Below, one piece after another: positions 25,381 through 34,528 of a DNA stretch of 43,128 nucleotides. A model generated the notes under the pieces. The model was not told where the DNA came from. It ran no database searches and worked only from the letters and a program-made list of their open reading frames with translations. The translations under genes were made by a program, and so were the position numbers. Each line of letters opens with the position of its first letter. Positions within the stretch are counted from its first letter, which is position 1. This DNA comes from JAWUWD01 sp034112085 (GTDB lineage Bacteria > Bacteroidota > Bacteroidia > Cytophagales > Cyclobacteriaceae), in the NCBI GenBank assembly GCA_034112085.1, contig JAWUWD010000044.1, positions 1 to 43,128 on the forward strand, in the 5' to 3' direction.

Positions 25381-26979
25381 ATGAATAATAAAAAGACATT
25401 GAACACAGGATCATTTAAATTTAATTTTCTTGTAATATATCTGTATTCTGCCTTCATAGGAGTAGCAATGGTGGTGGCTCTTAGCTTTTATCTCAAAGAT
25501 ATTATTTCAACCAATAATTTTTATCAATCGGTAGCTCAGCCCATAGTCTATCAATCGCAATCCAGCAATACTGACATAAATAGACATTCTAGCTATTTAC
25601 AATCATACCTCAGGTCTGGTAATATTGACCATAAAAAAGAAGCTGAGAGAATGCTTTATAATAAGCTTCCTAAACGGATCAAGGCAATGGTAGAATTGTC
25701 AAAAAAATGGGATAGCGATCCGCAATTTTTAATAAGGGCTAATGACCTCATGTTACAGTTCGAGGCGATTAACGAAACTTATTTACTATTTGAGAATTCA
25801 GGCACCAGTGGTGATCAATTATTGAACGAAACCTATCTTCCCATGCTTATCAAGTATGGAATAGACATGAAAGGTTTCAATGATTATCAGTACAATAACT
25901 ATGGTCAAGACTTAGTAAATATTTTTGATCAGGCTGATAAATACAAGTACTTGGCTTTATTCATATTACTATTGCTTTTTGGTATATTAGGTCTTTTTAT
26001 CAACAATACTTCAAAGAAAATTAAAAATGGGATTGATAAATTAAAAGAAGATATAGGAACAATCTCTTTAGGAAATTTTCCGGAAAGAATCGAAAAGTCA
26101 GACAATGAGTTGATAACCATAGAAGATGGACTTATCTCGTTGGTGGGTAATTTGAAAAATGTTGAACAATTTGCTAATGAAGTAGGCAAAGGTTCTTTTG
26201 ATTCTGAACTATCAGTGTTTAACAATGAAGGGAACCTCGGTCGTTCTTTGGCATCCATGAGATCGAGTCTAAAGCAAGTTTCAGCTGATGGCGTAATTAG
26301 GGATTGGAATAATACGGGATTAGCAAAATTCGGCTCCATAATTCAAGAAAACACTGGTGATATTGGAGAGTTAATTGATCTATTAATCAGAGAGTTAGTT
26401 AAATATACAGATTCACTTCAAGGTGGAATTTTCATTGTCAATAATGAAGACGAGAATGATGTGCATTTGGAATTGCTTGGCTGTTATGCCTATGAAAGAA
26501 AGAAGTTTCTGGAAAGAAAAGTGAAACCTGGTCAGGGATATATCGGTCAGACTTATCTTGAAGGTGAGCCCGTCTATCTTCGTGATATTCCTCAAAATTA
26601 TATGAGTATAACTTCAGGGCTAGGCAAAACCAACCCCACAAGCCTTCTAATACAGCCATTGATTGCCAATGACAAAATAGAAGGGGTACTGGAGATCGCT
26701 TCCTTGAAAGAATACCCAGAACACGTTCAGAAATTTGTATCTCAAGTATGTGAAAATATAGCTTCTTCGATATCCGTAGCTAAAACGAATACCAATATGG
26801 GTAAGATGATCAAAGACTCAACGGAGCTAACGGAACAACTTCAAGCCCAAGAAGAAGAACTCAGACAAAACACAGAGGAGCTCCAAGCTACACAAGAAGA
26901 TATGGAGCGTAGAATTGGTGAACTTGAAAAGGAAAACAACGAATTAAAAGGTGAATTGAATAACCTTCAAACCACCTAA
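25381..26979 (+). CDS. Membrane-anchored GAF-domain sensor without output domain
   Basis: A 532-residue protein. Transmembrane helix 1 is at about 15-37, an extracytoplasmic helical sensor spans about 40-188, and transmembrane helix 2 is at about 190-208. A HAMP-like and linker region runs to about 320. A GAF domain covers about 330-465 (LQGGIFIVNNED, KPGQGYIGQTYLEGEPVYL, SLLIQPLIANDKIEGVLEIAS). A C-terminal coiled coil follows (about 475-530), with the EEELRQNTEELQATQEDMERR segment. In Cytophagia that coiled coil is commonly followed by PAS, histidine-kinase or receiver modules. Here the protein simply stops, with a stop codon and no frameshifted continuation. It is a stand-alone gene, convergent on the Xaa-Pro aminopeptidase. 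Its output partner is unknown. Confidence 0.82.
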   Translation: MNNKKTLNTGSFKFNFLVIYLYSAFIGVAMVVALSFYLKDIISTNNFYQSVAQPIVYQSQSSNTDINRHSSYLQSYLRSGNIDHKKEAERMLYNKLPKRIKAMVELSKKWDSDPQFLIRANDLMLQFEAINETYLLFENSGTSGDQLLNETYLPMLIKYGIDMKGFNDYQYNNYGQDLVNIFDQADKYKYLALFILLLLFGILGLFINNTSKKIKNGIDKLKEDIGTISLGNFPERIEKSDNELITIEDGLISLVGNLKNVEQFANEVGKGSFDSELSVFNNEGNLGRSLASMRSSLKQVSADGVIRDWNNTGLAKFGSIIQENTGDIGELIDLLIRELVKYTDSLQGGIFIVNNEDENDVHLELLGCYAYERKKFLERKVKPGQGYIGQTYLEGEPVYLRDIPQNYMSITSGLGKTNPTSLLIQPLIANDKIEGVLEIASLKEYPEHVQKFVSQVCENIASSISVAKTNTNMGKMIKDSTELTEQLQAQEEELRQNTEELQATQEDMERRIGELEKENNELKGELNNLQTT

Positions 26980-26995
26980 AACACTTACTAAAAGC

Positions 26996-28462
26996 TTAGT
27001 CGATATCTGGCAATATCACTTTGTCAAAAGGACTTGGTTCTGCCATGAGTTTTTCTATTTCATCACTTGTTCTTGGAGCCAAATTAGACAATAGTTCATA
27101 ACCATCTTTGGTGATCAAGAAGTCATCTTCAATCCTCACGGCAATATTCCACCACTTCTTATCACATGGGCTTCCTTCTGGAATATAAACCCCTGGTTCA
27201 ATGGTGATTACCATATTCTCCATCAACACATCATACTCACCTTTATCATGTACATCTAGTCCTATATGGTGACAACAGCCGTGAGGGTTATATCTTTTCC
27301 TACCTGTATCAGGGTTGATGACATCTTTGTCTTGGGTACTTTCATATATACCAAGTTCAGCAAGTCTATTATTGACAATATCATTAATGACTTGATTAAG
27401 TTCTGAAAACTTTACCCCAGGTTTACTAATAGCCATAGCAGCTTCTTGTGCCTCATAAACCAGGTCATATATGATTTTTTGTTCTTTGCTAAACTTGCCA
27501 TTGACTGGTATCGTACGTGTAACATCAGCCGTATATCCGTGATACTCTGCGCCTAAGTCCATCAATATCATTTCTCCATCCTCGATCTTTGGCTTATAGT
27601 TATCAATATAATGTAATACACATCCATTATGTCCAGCACCAACGATGCTCGGGTAGCCCTCGTATTCGGCTTGATATTTTTTATAAATATATTCGTGCAT
27701 ACCCTGTATCTCAGTTTCAGACATTCCCGGATGCATGGCTTTCATTACTTCCTTCTGCCCTATTGTGGAGATATTTACAGCCTTCCTCAGTAATATCAAC
27801 TCTTCTTTCTGTTTGATTCCTCTTAGTTTGGTCATGAGTTGATTCAATGTCGCCAAATCAATATTATTTGATTTTGGTTCTATTGAAAGGTCATTGGAAG
27901 AATAGCCTACCTTCTGCTTGAACTCTATGATAAGGTCGTACAGATCTCCCTTTTCATTCGTATCTCTTACATCGTCATAAAAGTCGTAGAACATAACTTT
28001 GTCAAAAGCAGAAAAATCCAAATTGAAATTTTCAAAATCAGGACCTTCAAATGCCTGGGCCAACTCCATTTGACGCACTGCTCCTTCCTTCCCCAATCGC
28101 GCACCATCATAGAGTTCCTTTAAGGCATCATGTGCTCTAACAAAAATAGTTTCATCTGTAGATTCACCATCGATATTTTGGGACTCCTTGAATATCAGTA
28201 ATATGGAATGTGGTTCTCTGTGGCCTGTTAAATAATGAAAGTCAGGATCTTGATGGTACATATACTGTACATCATTGGCGCGATTACGCACAGGATTGGA
28301 GAAAAAAACGGCAACAGAATTGTCAGGCATCTTCTCCCGTAATGCTTGCCTTCTTCCTTTGTGAAACTCAGGAAGTAGATAATCTGTTGGTCTCTTCTCT
28401 ACTTGAGCCATTATACTCGAGATGGCAAACATCATCAAAATTGAAAAAATTGTTCTTTTCAT
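26996..28462 (-). CDS. Secreted Xaa-Pro aminopeptidase (M24B)
   Basis: A 488-residue metallopeptidase that removes the N-terminal residue from peptides with proline in position 2. The start is the ATG that yields a signal peptide (MKRTIFSILMMFAISSIMAQ). Frames open nine codons further upstream would bury it. The aminopeptidase-P N-terminal domain covers about 30-190 and the pita-bread catalytic domain about 215-475. All five metal ligands can be placed: D302, D313, H398 in HGCCHH, E422 in ITIEPG and E445 in VRIEDD. The predicted location is the periplasm, which is unusual compared with cytoplasmic PepP but common in Bacteroidota. It lies 98 bases after the prolidase-like amidohydrolase gene in the same direction. 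Confidence 0.92.
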   Translation of the reverse strand: MKRTIFSILMMFAISSIMAQVEKRPTDYLLPEFHKGRRQALREKMPDNSVAVFFSNPVRNRANDVQYMYHQDPDFHYLTGHREPHSILLIFKESQNIDGESTDETIFVRAHDALKELYDGARLGKEGAVRQMELAQAFEGPDFENFNLDFSAFDKVMFYDFYDDVRDTNEKGDLYDLIIEFKQKVGYSSNDLSIEPKSNNIDLATLNQLMTKLRGIKQKEELILLRKAVNISTIGQKEVMKAMHPGMSETEIQGMHEYIYKKYQAEYEGYPSIVGAGHNGCVLHYIDNYKPKIEDGEMILMDLGAEYHGYTADVTRTIPVNGKFSKEQKIIYDLVYEAQEAAMAISKPGVKFSELNQVINDIVNNRLAELGIYESTQDKDVINPDTGRKRYNPHGCCHHIGLDVHDKGEYDVLMENMVITIEPGVYIPEGSPCDKKWWNIAVRIEDDFLITKDGYELLSNLAPRTSDEIEKLMAEPSPFDKVILPDID

Positions 28463-28545
28463 AGTATTTATGTAGTCATTATAAATCATAATAAAATTAT
28501 TAATATATGATAAAGATGCCCGCTTAAATTAAAAGGTCTAGATAC

Positions 28546-28558
28546 CACACGAGGTGTG
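28546..28558 (-). repeat. Short hairpin directly after the amidohydrolase stop codon
   Basis: CACAC-GAG-GTGTG forms a 5-bp stem three bases beyond the stop codon, read leftward. It is not followed by a T-run, so it is more likely an intercistronic stability hairpin than a terminator, or a chance repeat. The rest of the 98-base spacer is AT-rich and without clear signals. Confidence 0.3.
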
Positions 28559-28560
28559 AA

Positions 28561-29814
28561 TCAGTTTGAAGGACTCTTAACCAATTCACCATTCTTCATC
28601 ACAAACTTCACTTCTCTCATGGCAGTGATGTCCTTTATTGGGTCACCCTTCACAGCCACTAAATCAGCCAATAGTCCTTCTTTGATGCTTCCCCTATCCA
28701 TCAAGTGAAATATTCGTGCATTGATAGAGGTCGCACATTTAAGAGCATCTAGAGGCGACATCCCATAATCTACCATTAATTCTAATTCTTTGAAGTTCTC
28801 ACCATGACTAAATACACCCACATCTCCACCAAACACAATGTCTACTCCTGATTGTAATGCCAACTTGATGGATTCTCGCTTTCTGACTATTTTTGCCGGT
28901 TCTGGATCATTTTGCCTATTCCAACCACCATATTCCATAATTGCATCACCAGCGGCTATGGTCGGACAAAGCGCTACTCCATGTTCCTTCATAAGTTTGA
29001 AAATCTCTGCTGTGCCACCATCTCCATGCTCAATCGTTTCCACACCACCGAGTATAGCTCTTCGCATGCCTTCTGGTGTACTCGCATGTGCCACAACATA
29101 TCGTCCAGCACTCTCTGCAGTCTCAACCATAGCTTTAATCTCCTCAAGTGAAAAAGTGGGCTGAGAGGACTCTCCTGATCTCCAACGATAGTCCGCATAA
29201 ATTTTGATAAAATCTGCTCCATTTCCCAGTTGTCTCCTGACTGTTTTGATACATTCATCCCCACTTGCTTCTTCAGCACCCAGTGGCACTTGTACGCCAT
29301 CATGAAAACCTTTGGGGCCATAGGCTCCAGTAGCCACTATAGCTGGTCCTGCTACTAATAATCTGGGTCCGTCTATTATCCCCTTGTCTATCGCTTGTTT
29401 CAAATAAACATCCGAGTATCCAGCTCCCTCACTACCCAAATCTCTCATGGTAGTAATTCCTGCCATTAGAGATTTTTCTGCACTGACTCCCCCCCTAATC
29501 CCTCGCTCCACTGGAGATTCTTTGAGAACTTGATCATTCCATCCAGTCTCATTATATGGATGTAACAACAAGTGTGAATGCCCCTCAATTAGGCCAGGCA
29601 TTAAAGTCATATCTTCCAATACTAATACTTTGCTATTAGCTGCAGTTTTAGCCTTCGATTCTGGTCCTGCATAGGTAATGAGATTATCTTCAACATGCAC
29701 TACCCAATTTTGATGCATAGTCTCACCGTCAAATACCCGGGCTGGTTTGAGAGTTATTTGTGCCTGAAGTGACAAAGAGAATAATACAAAAGTGAAGAGA
29801 TAAATGAATTTCAT
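28561..29814 (-). CDS. Secreted amidohydrolase (imidazolonepropionase/prolidase-like)
   Basis: A 417-residue enzyme of the amidohydrolase superfamily with signal peptide (residues 1-19, cleaved near LQAQ). Binuclear-metal residues are visible: H79 and H81 in EGHSH, a probable carboxylated lysine K204 in DFIKIYADY, H243 in VAHAS, H263 in IEHGD and D331 in FGGDVGVF. The closest functional group is the secreted Xaa-Pro dipeptidase/imidazolonepropionase-like subgroup, several members of which hydrolyse Xaa-Pro or N-acyl amino-acid substrates. The neighbouring Xaa-Pro aminopeptidase favours a peptide substrate, by inference. It is the first gene of the leftward pair, across about 235 bases from padR. 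Confidence 0.87.
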   Translation of the reverse strand: MKFIYLFTFVLFSLSLQAQITLKPARVFDGETMHQNWVVHVEDNLITYAGPESKAKTAANSKVLVLEDMTLMPGLIEGHSHLLLHPYNETGWNDQVLKESPVERGIRGGVSAEKSLMAGITTMRDLGSEGAGYSDVYLKQAIDKGIIDGPRLLVAGPAIVATGAYGPKGFHDGVQVPLGAEEASGDECIKTVRRQLGNGADFIKIYADYRWRSGESSQPTFSLEEIKAMVETAESAGRYVVAHASTPEGMRRAILGGVETIEHGDGGTAEIFKLMKEHGVALCPTIAAGDAIMEYGGWNRQNDPEPAKIVRKRESIKLALQSGVDIVFGGDVGVFSHGENFKELELMVDYGMSPLDALKCATSINARIFHLMDRGSIKEGLLADLVAVKGDPIKDITAMREVKFVMKNGELVKSPSN

Positions 29815-29992
29815 GGAAATTAATTAACAGATGAAGTTGATGTGATAATATTGCTAAAATTGCATCAATACCCTAACACTTTGAGTATATCCTCACTATA
29901 TCAATCGCTACATATCAACATTCTCATTACTTCCGGGATTAACCTCTATTCCTTATAGTTATTAAAAGTCTATTAATAAATGGTGTATCTTA

Positions 29993-30024
29993 TTTGATTT
30001 ACAAAAATAGATGTAATACATTTG
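29993..30024 (+). promoter_or_regulatory. Promoter of padR-permease operon
   Basis: TTTG at 29993-29996 and TACATTTG at 30017-30024 are separated by 20 bases. The second box fits the Bacteroidota -7 consensus TAnnTTTG exactly. The ATG follows 24 bases later, implying a short leader. The -7 box lies inside the inverted repeat described separately. Confidence 0.6.
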
Positions 30025-30040
30025 ATCTATGTTTGTAAAT
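29997..30040. promoter_or_regulatory. Large inverted repeat, probable PadR operator
   Basis: Left arm ATTTACAAAAATAGAT (29997-30012) and right arm ATCTATGTTTGTAAAT (30025-30040) are reverse complements at 15 of 16 positions. The 12-base centre is part of the predicted -7 box. The repeat covers the region from just downstream of the -33 box to past the predicted transcription start, 8 bases before the padR ATG. PadR proteins commonly repress their own operons through TGT/ACA-containing dyads, so this is the natural autoregulatory site. It could also fold as RNA. Confidence 0.65.
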
Positions 30041-30048
30041 ATAATATT

Positions 30049-30384
30049 ATGAAAGGAAATCATATAGGAGAACTCGAGGAACTAGTCTTACTCACAGTGG
30101 GTATACTTCACAATGAAGCTTATGGAGTATCTGTATTGCAGGAGATCAAAGAGCAAACTGGACGTGATGTCAATATTAGTGCAGTACATGCAGTAATGAA
30201 TAGACTAGAAGAAAAAGGTCTTTTGGATTCTAATATTGGTGGGGCCACGAATATTCGTGGTGGAAGAAGGAAGAAGTATTACGCACTATCTTCTGGAGGG
30301 CGATCCATTGTTGAAGAGCTAAAAACTCAGAGAGACAAGTTGTACAATCAATTACCTCCCCTCTCTTACAATTTTTCTATATGA
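30049..30384 (+). CDS. PadR family transcriptional regulator
   Basis: A 111-residue winged-helix protein. It opens GELEELVLLTVGIL, then YGVSVLQEIKEQTGRDVNISAVHAVMNRLEEKGLL with the recognition helix, then the beta-wing GGRRKKYYALSSGG, the classic PadR pattern, and a short C-terminal helix (residues about 85-105). The short helix places it with the compact PadR-s2 subgroup. A TTG nine codons upstream is open but lies inside the operator and promoter, so the ATG is used. Its stop overlaps the permease start (ATGA). It most likely represses itself and the permease, with release by an unknown ligand or membrane stress. Confidence 0.92.
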   Translation: MKGNHIGELEELVLLTVGILHNEAYGVSVLQEIKEQTGRDVNISAVHAVMNRLEEKGLLDSNIGGATNIRGGRRKKYYALSSGGRSIVEELKTQRDKLYNQLPPLSYNFSI

Positions 30385-32987
30385 AAGGAGAAAATATTTC
30401 ATCACCTCCAAAATGGGCTGACCGCTTTCTGGAGTGGTATTGTAATCCTAAAATTCTAGAACAAATTCAAGGAGACGTACATGAGCTTTACCATTGGCGT
30501 GTTGAGAAAAAAGGAAACAAAAATGCAAATACTGCTTTTATCTGGGATGTAATGAGATTCTTTAGATGGAGAAATATCAAAAATTCAAATACTCAAAAAC
30601 AACAATTTAATAATACAGCTATGTTCAAAAACTACATGAAAATCGGTTGGAGAAATCTAACGAATCAGAAGGTACCCTCACTCATAAACATATTTGGTCT
30701 CTCTTGTGCCATTGCATGCTGCTTAGTAGCTTATCTCTTTATAGAAGGTATCTGGTTTAAAGGCATGTACCATGAAAATAAGGAAGAAATTTACATGGTG
30801 ACACATACTGGTGGAGGCAACGATGCGATCCAACGATATGGCTATACTTCATCTCCTATGGCAAATATTATTGAAAGTGAATTTCCTGCTGTCAAGAGCG
30901 CTGTGAGGGTAGAACGTATTACAGGAATAGTTAAATATAAGAATGAGACTTTTTCTGAAAGAATTTACTATGTGGACACTGATTTTAAGGACATGTTTAC
31001 CTATCCAATTGTATATGGATCACTCGAAACCCTAAAGGATTTGGATAAGGTGGTAATCACTGAGAACGTGTCTCAAAAGCTTTTTGGTACTACTCATCCG
31101 ATAGGTCAAGAGGTCACAATGTCCATAAATGGTGAACAAAAGATCATGACTATTGGCTGTGTGGTAGAAACGCTTCCGTCAACAGCGATGTTTCGGTTTG
31201 GTGTCTTGTTAAACTACCAACATCTAGCACTTGCAGCCGCCAAATATTCGCTGAACGATAAGTGGAAAGAACAACCTTGGCTATTCCTACAAGTTCAGGA
31301 CAAAGAACAACTCTCAAATGTCATTGCTGGTTTTGACCGATTGATAAGTCTTCAAAATGAAGCAAGACCTGATAGAAAATATCTTGAATTACAGTTGGAA
31401 CCCTTCACAACAATTGTACAGAATTCAAGTGAGATAGAGGGTGGACTTGGCACTTTTGGCGGACTGGCGCCACAAATACTATTAAGTATGATTGCAATCT
31501 TCATGCTTACTCTAGCAATATTTAATTATGTCAATATTGCTATTCTCATGGCAAAAAAACGTATAAAAGAAATTGGTGTTAGAAAAGCAATTGGAGGAAG
31601 AAGAGGTCAACTAATCTTTCAATTCTTAAGCGAAAACTTAATAACCTGCTTTCTAGCCATCGTTTTAGGAGGAATCATCGCTTCTACCCTGTTCTTACCA
31701 TGGTTCAATGAACTAGCTAGAAAAAATCTTGCAATAGATCTTCTTAACAATACGAATTTATGGATGTTCTTCGGGACGTTATTGATATTCATCACCGTTG
31801 CCTCCGGTGCTTATCCGGCATTCTATATTTCATCTTTTAAGCCCAGTGTTATTTTCAGAGGTACTGAGGGGTTGGGCAACAAAAGTAGGTTCACAGGCGG
31901 ACTGTTAGTATTTCAATTTGCCTTGGCCATGATCACTATCGTAGCCGGTCTTTCCATTATCCAAACCAATACAGACAATTTCAAAAGGGACTGGGGGTAT
32001 AATAAGGAATCGAAAATATTTGTAAATACTCCATCGAAAGAAAGCTATTTCCGAATTAAGGATGTGTTATCACAACAGTCAAATATTATAGAAATGACAG
32101 GAAGTCGTCATCACGTAGGACAGAACATCGCAGATGACATAGCGACTGTTGCTGGTGAGGATTATGATGTGATCACCATATATGCTGAGGCCAACTATGG
32201 AGAGGTGATGGACCTCAGACTTATGAAAGGACGCCTTTTCAATACTGATCTTGCGGGTGATAATATTGCCAGTATTGTGGTCAATCAAACATTCATAGAT
32301 CAACTGGATCTTAGCTTCCCTACCGAAGAGTTAATAACCATGGATAGCATAAAATACAATATCATAGGGCTGGTAGAAGATTTCCATTACAGTAATTTTG
32401 CCTTTTCTATCAACCCCGTTGCTATATTGACCATGCCCGATTCAAATTACAATTACTTGACTGTAAAAGTTGAGCCTGGTAGTACCGCTGAAATGGCTGA
32501 AGTAGTAAAAGAAATTTGGCATGAAGAAATTGAAGGAGAATTATATTATGGTGGAGCTCAATCTGATGTTTTTGAAATGTACTTCAGCGATATGATCGGA
32601 TTGCGAAACGTACTCCTGTTTACTGCCATACTAGCGGTCATTCTTTCCGCCATGGGGTTGTTTGGATTGGTTTCATTGAACTTATCATCCAAAATGAAAG
32701 ACTTTGGGATACAAAAGATCCTTGGTGCGAATATGGTCCAACTCTCCAAAAATGTGTACAAGCGTTTTCTCATACTTCTTGTTATCGGATGTTTGATTGG
32801 AGGTGGTGGCGCACTTTTTGTAATCTCAGCGCTATTAGATTCAATATATGCCTTCCACTCTTCTATTGGTGCATTATCATTGATAATGGGAGTCTTTATA
32901 TTGCTAGTGGTCATGATTATAACCATTACCTCACAATTTGTGAAAGTCAAGAAAGCCAATCCAGTTGACACCTTAAGAATGGAGTGA
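30381..32987 (+). CDS. FtsX/MacB-type permease with N-terminal prefix domain
   Basis: An 868-residue inner-membrane protein. Residues 1-75 form a cytoplasmic prefix domain (FLEWYCNPKILEQIQGDVHELY) typical of Bacteroidota permeases encoded beside PadR. The conventional permease start corresponds to about M81. Then follow helix 1 (98-121), a large periplasmic MacB-like domain (about 122-360) and an FtsX helix bundle (about 365-480). A second helix precedes another periplasmic domain (about 515-740), and a second FtsX bundle (about 745-860) ends in KKANPVDTLRME. The tail and the KEIGVRKAIG motif are characteristic. No ATPase gene is adjacent, so an ATP-binding partner would have to be encoded elsewhere. 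It is translationally coupled to padR. Confidence 0.88.
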   Translation: MKGENISSPPKWADRFLEWYCNPKILEQIQGDVHELYHWRVEKKGNKNANTAFIWDVMRFFRWRNIKNSNTQKQQFNNTAMFKNYMKIGWRNLTNQKVPSLINIFGLSCAIACCLVAYLFIEGIWFKGMYHENKEEIYMVTHTGGGNDAIQRYGYTSSPMANIIESEFPAVKSAVRVERITGIVKYKNETFSERIYYVDTDFKDMFTYPIVYGSLETLKDLDKVVITENVSQKLFGTTHPIGQEVTMSINGEQKIMTIGCVVETLPSTAMFRFGVLLNYQHLALAAAKYSLNDKWKEQPWLFLQVQDKEQLSNVIAGFDRLISLQNEARPDRKYLELQLEPFTTIVQNSSEIEGGLGTFGGLAPQILLSMIAIFMLTLAIFNYVNIAILMAKKRIKEIGVRKAIGGRRGQLIFQFLSENLITCFLAIVLGGIIASTLFLPWFNELARKNLAIDLLNNTNLWMFFGTLLIFITVASGAYPAFYISSFKPSVIFRGTEGLGNKSRFTGGLLVFQFALAMITIVAGLSIIQTNTDNFKRDWGYNKESKIFVNTPSKESYFRIKDVLSQQSNIIEMTGSRHHVGQNIADDIATVAGEDYDVITIYAEANYGEVMDLRLMKGRLFNTDLAGDNIASIVVNQTFIDQLDLSFPTEELITMDSIKYNIIGLVEDFHYSNFAFSINPVAILTMPDSNYNYLTVKVEPGSTAEMAEVVKEIWHEEIEGELYYGGAQSDVFEMYFSDMIGLRNVLLFTAILAVILSAMGLFGLVSLNLSSKMKDFGIQKILGANMVQLSKNVYKRFLILLVIGCLIGGGGALFVISALLDSIYAFHSSIGALSLIMGVFILLVVMIITITSQFVKVKKANPVDTLRME

Positions 32988-33011
32988 TTATAAATCACTT
33001 AGATATGGGGA

Positions 33012-34403
33012 TTAATATCCTAATATCTTCAACATATCCTCGCTCTTTTGCTGATCGCTAAAGACTTTGGTGGTCAGCTGACCATCCGAGTCCTTATCGA
33101 TGAGAATATGCCTAGGTTGGGGAATCAAACAGTGCTGGAGTCCTCCAAATCCTCCAATACTCTCCTGATATGCACCAGTATTGAAAAAACCTATAAAAAG
33201 TGGCTTATCCTTATCAAATACTGGCATATGAATGGTATTCATATGCTGTTCAGAATTGTAATAATCATCACTGTCGCAGGTTAGCCCACCTAGTAGTACG
33301 CGCTCATACTTATCATTCCAGCGGTTTATAGCCAGCATCACAAATCGCTTATTGATTGCCCAGGTATCTGGTAAAGTAGTGATAAAAGAAGAGTTGATCA
33401 TATTCCACTTCTCTTTATCATTCTGCTGTTTTTGATAGAGCACTTCATAGATCGCTCCCCCACTCTCTCCTACTGTAAAGCTCCCAAACTCGGTAAAGAT
33501 ATTCGGGACATCTATATCTGCCTCTTGGCACTCTTGATTGATCTGATTGATTATCGAATTGACCATATATTGGTAGTCAAATTCAAAGGCTAGCGAATTC
33601 TTAATAGGAAATCCCCCACCAATATTAAGACTATCGAGAGAAGGACATACTTTCTTGAGCTTGACGTATACTTTCAAACATTTCAATAACTCATTCCAAT
33701 AATATGCTGTGTCATTAATACCTGTGTTGATAAAGAAATGAAGCATCTTAAGTTCAACCTTATCATTTCCCTCGATTTGGTCATGATAGAATGGAAGGAT
33801 GTTTTTATACCCAATACCAAGACGAGAAGTATAGAACTCAAATTTAGGCTCCTCCTCTGAGGCTATGCGAATTCCTACTTGATACCTGCCATCAATTTGT
33901 TCAGAGAGCAACCCTATCTCTTCATAGTTATCGATAATCGGTAAGCAGTTTCGATGGCCATCATTAATCAATCGAGCAATATTATCGATATACTCCTGCC
34001 TCTTAAAGCCGTTGCAGATCACATAAGTATCATCTGTTATCTTCCCGGAAGCCTTAAGTTGTTCAACAATATTGATATCAAAAGCTGATGATGTTTCAAT
34101 ATGTATATCATTTTTAAGCGCTTCACTCATCACATGTTCAAAATGAGAACTCTTGGTACAATAGCAGTATTGGTACTTTCCTTTATAATTATGTTCACGA
34201 ATTGCATTCGCAAACCAGATTTTAGCACGCTGTATGTTTTGTGAAATCTTGGGCAAATAGGTGAACTTCAAAGGAGCTCCATACTCTTTCACTAGATTCA
34301 TCAAATCGATGTCATGAAATTTTAATTGTTCTTCTTCAACTAAAAATTCTTCCTGAGGAAATTCAAATGTTTGATCAATTAGATCTATGTATTTAGTATT
34401 CAA
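33012..34403 (-). CDS. speA: Arginine decarboxylase (fold III, PLP-dependent)
   Basis: A 463-residue alanine-racemase-fold decarboxylase of the arginine/diaminopimelate group, converting arginine to agmatine for polyamine synthesis. The PLP lysine is K84 in YCYCTKSSHFEH. The glycine loop IGGGFP (about residue 268) binds the phosphate, and TEFGSF and the CDSDDYY motif (catalytic cysteine, about residue 382) are present. It is shorter than the E. coli 630-660-residue SpeA, as is usual for the Bacteroidota type. The start is a TTG, as no ATG lies in frame upstream and the next methionine (residue 35) would remove conserved N-terminal sequence. The gene is solitary here, with no agmatinase or deiminase beside it. 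Substrate choice is from family resemblance. Confidence 0.82.
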   Translation of the reverse strand: MNTKYIDLIDQTFEFPQEEFLVEEEQLKFHDIDLMNLVKEYGAPLKFTYLPKISQNIQRAKIWFANAIREHNYKGKYQYCYCTKSSHFEHVMSEALKNDIHIETSSAFDINIVEQLKASGKITDDTYVICNGFKRQEYIDNIARLINDGHRNCLPIIDNYEEIGLLSEQIDGRYQVGIRIASEEEPKFEFYTSRLGIGYKNILPFYHDQIEGNDKVELKMLHFFINTGINDTAYYWNELLKCLKVYVKLKKVCPSLDSLNIGGGFPIKNSLAFEFDYQYMVNSIINQINQECQEADIDVPNIFTEFGSFTVGESGGAIYEVLYQKQQNDKEKWNMINSSFITTLPDTWAINKRFVMLAINRWNDKYERVLLGGLTCDSDDYYNSEQHMNTIHMPVFDKDKPLFIGFFNTGAYQESIGGFGGLQHCLIPQPRHILIDKDSDGQLTTKVFSDQQKSEDMLKILGY

Positions 34404-34451
34404 TTCAGTATTCTTAATAAATTAGACTAATATTATTATTTAATTTTTGCC

Positions 34452-34481
34452 TTGACAAATATGCGAATTTTGGTAGAATTG
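34452..34481 (+). promoter_or_regulatory. Promoter of the uracil-DNA-glycosylase-family gene
   Basis: TTG (34452-34454) and TAGAATTG (34474-34481) are spaced by 19 bases. This matches the Bacteroidota -33/-7 layout with one deviation from TAnnTTTG. The same bases also read as TTGACA-16-TAGAAT, close to the general sigma-70 consensus. The ATG follows 47 bases later. Confidence 0.55.
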
Positions 34482-34528
34482 TCTGCTGTCGGCATTCTAT
34501 TAAATATAGATTCTTGATATTGTATAAC

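Noticed and set aside
26980..26995. Terminator between the GAF sensor and Xaa-Pro aminopeptidase genes
   Set aside because: Only a 5-bp AT-rich stem at the gene junction and no T-run.
28990..29321. Antisense open frame within the amidohydrolase gene
   Set aside because: It overlaps the metal-binding core of a well-supported gene and has no independent features.
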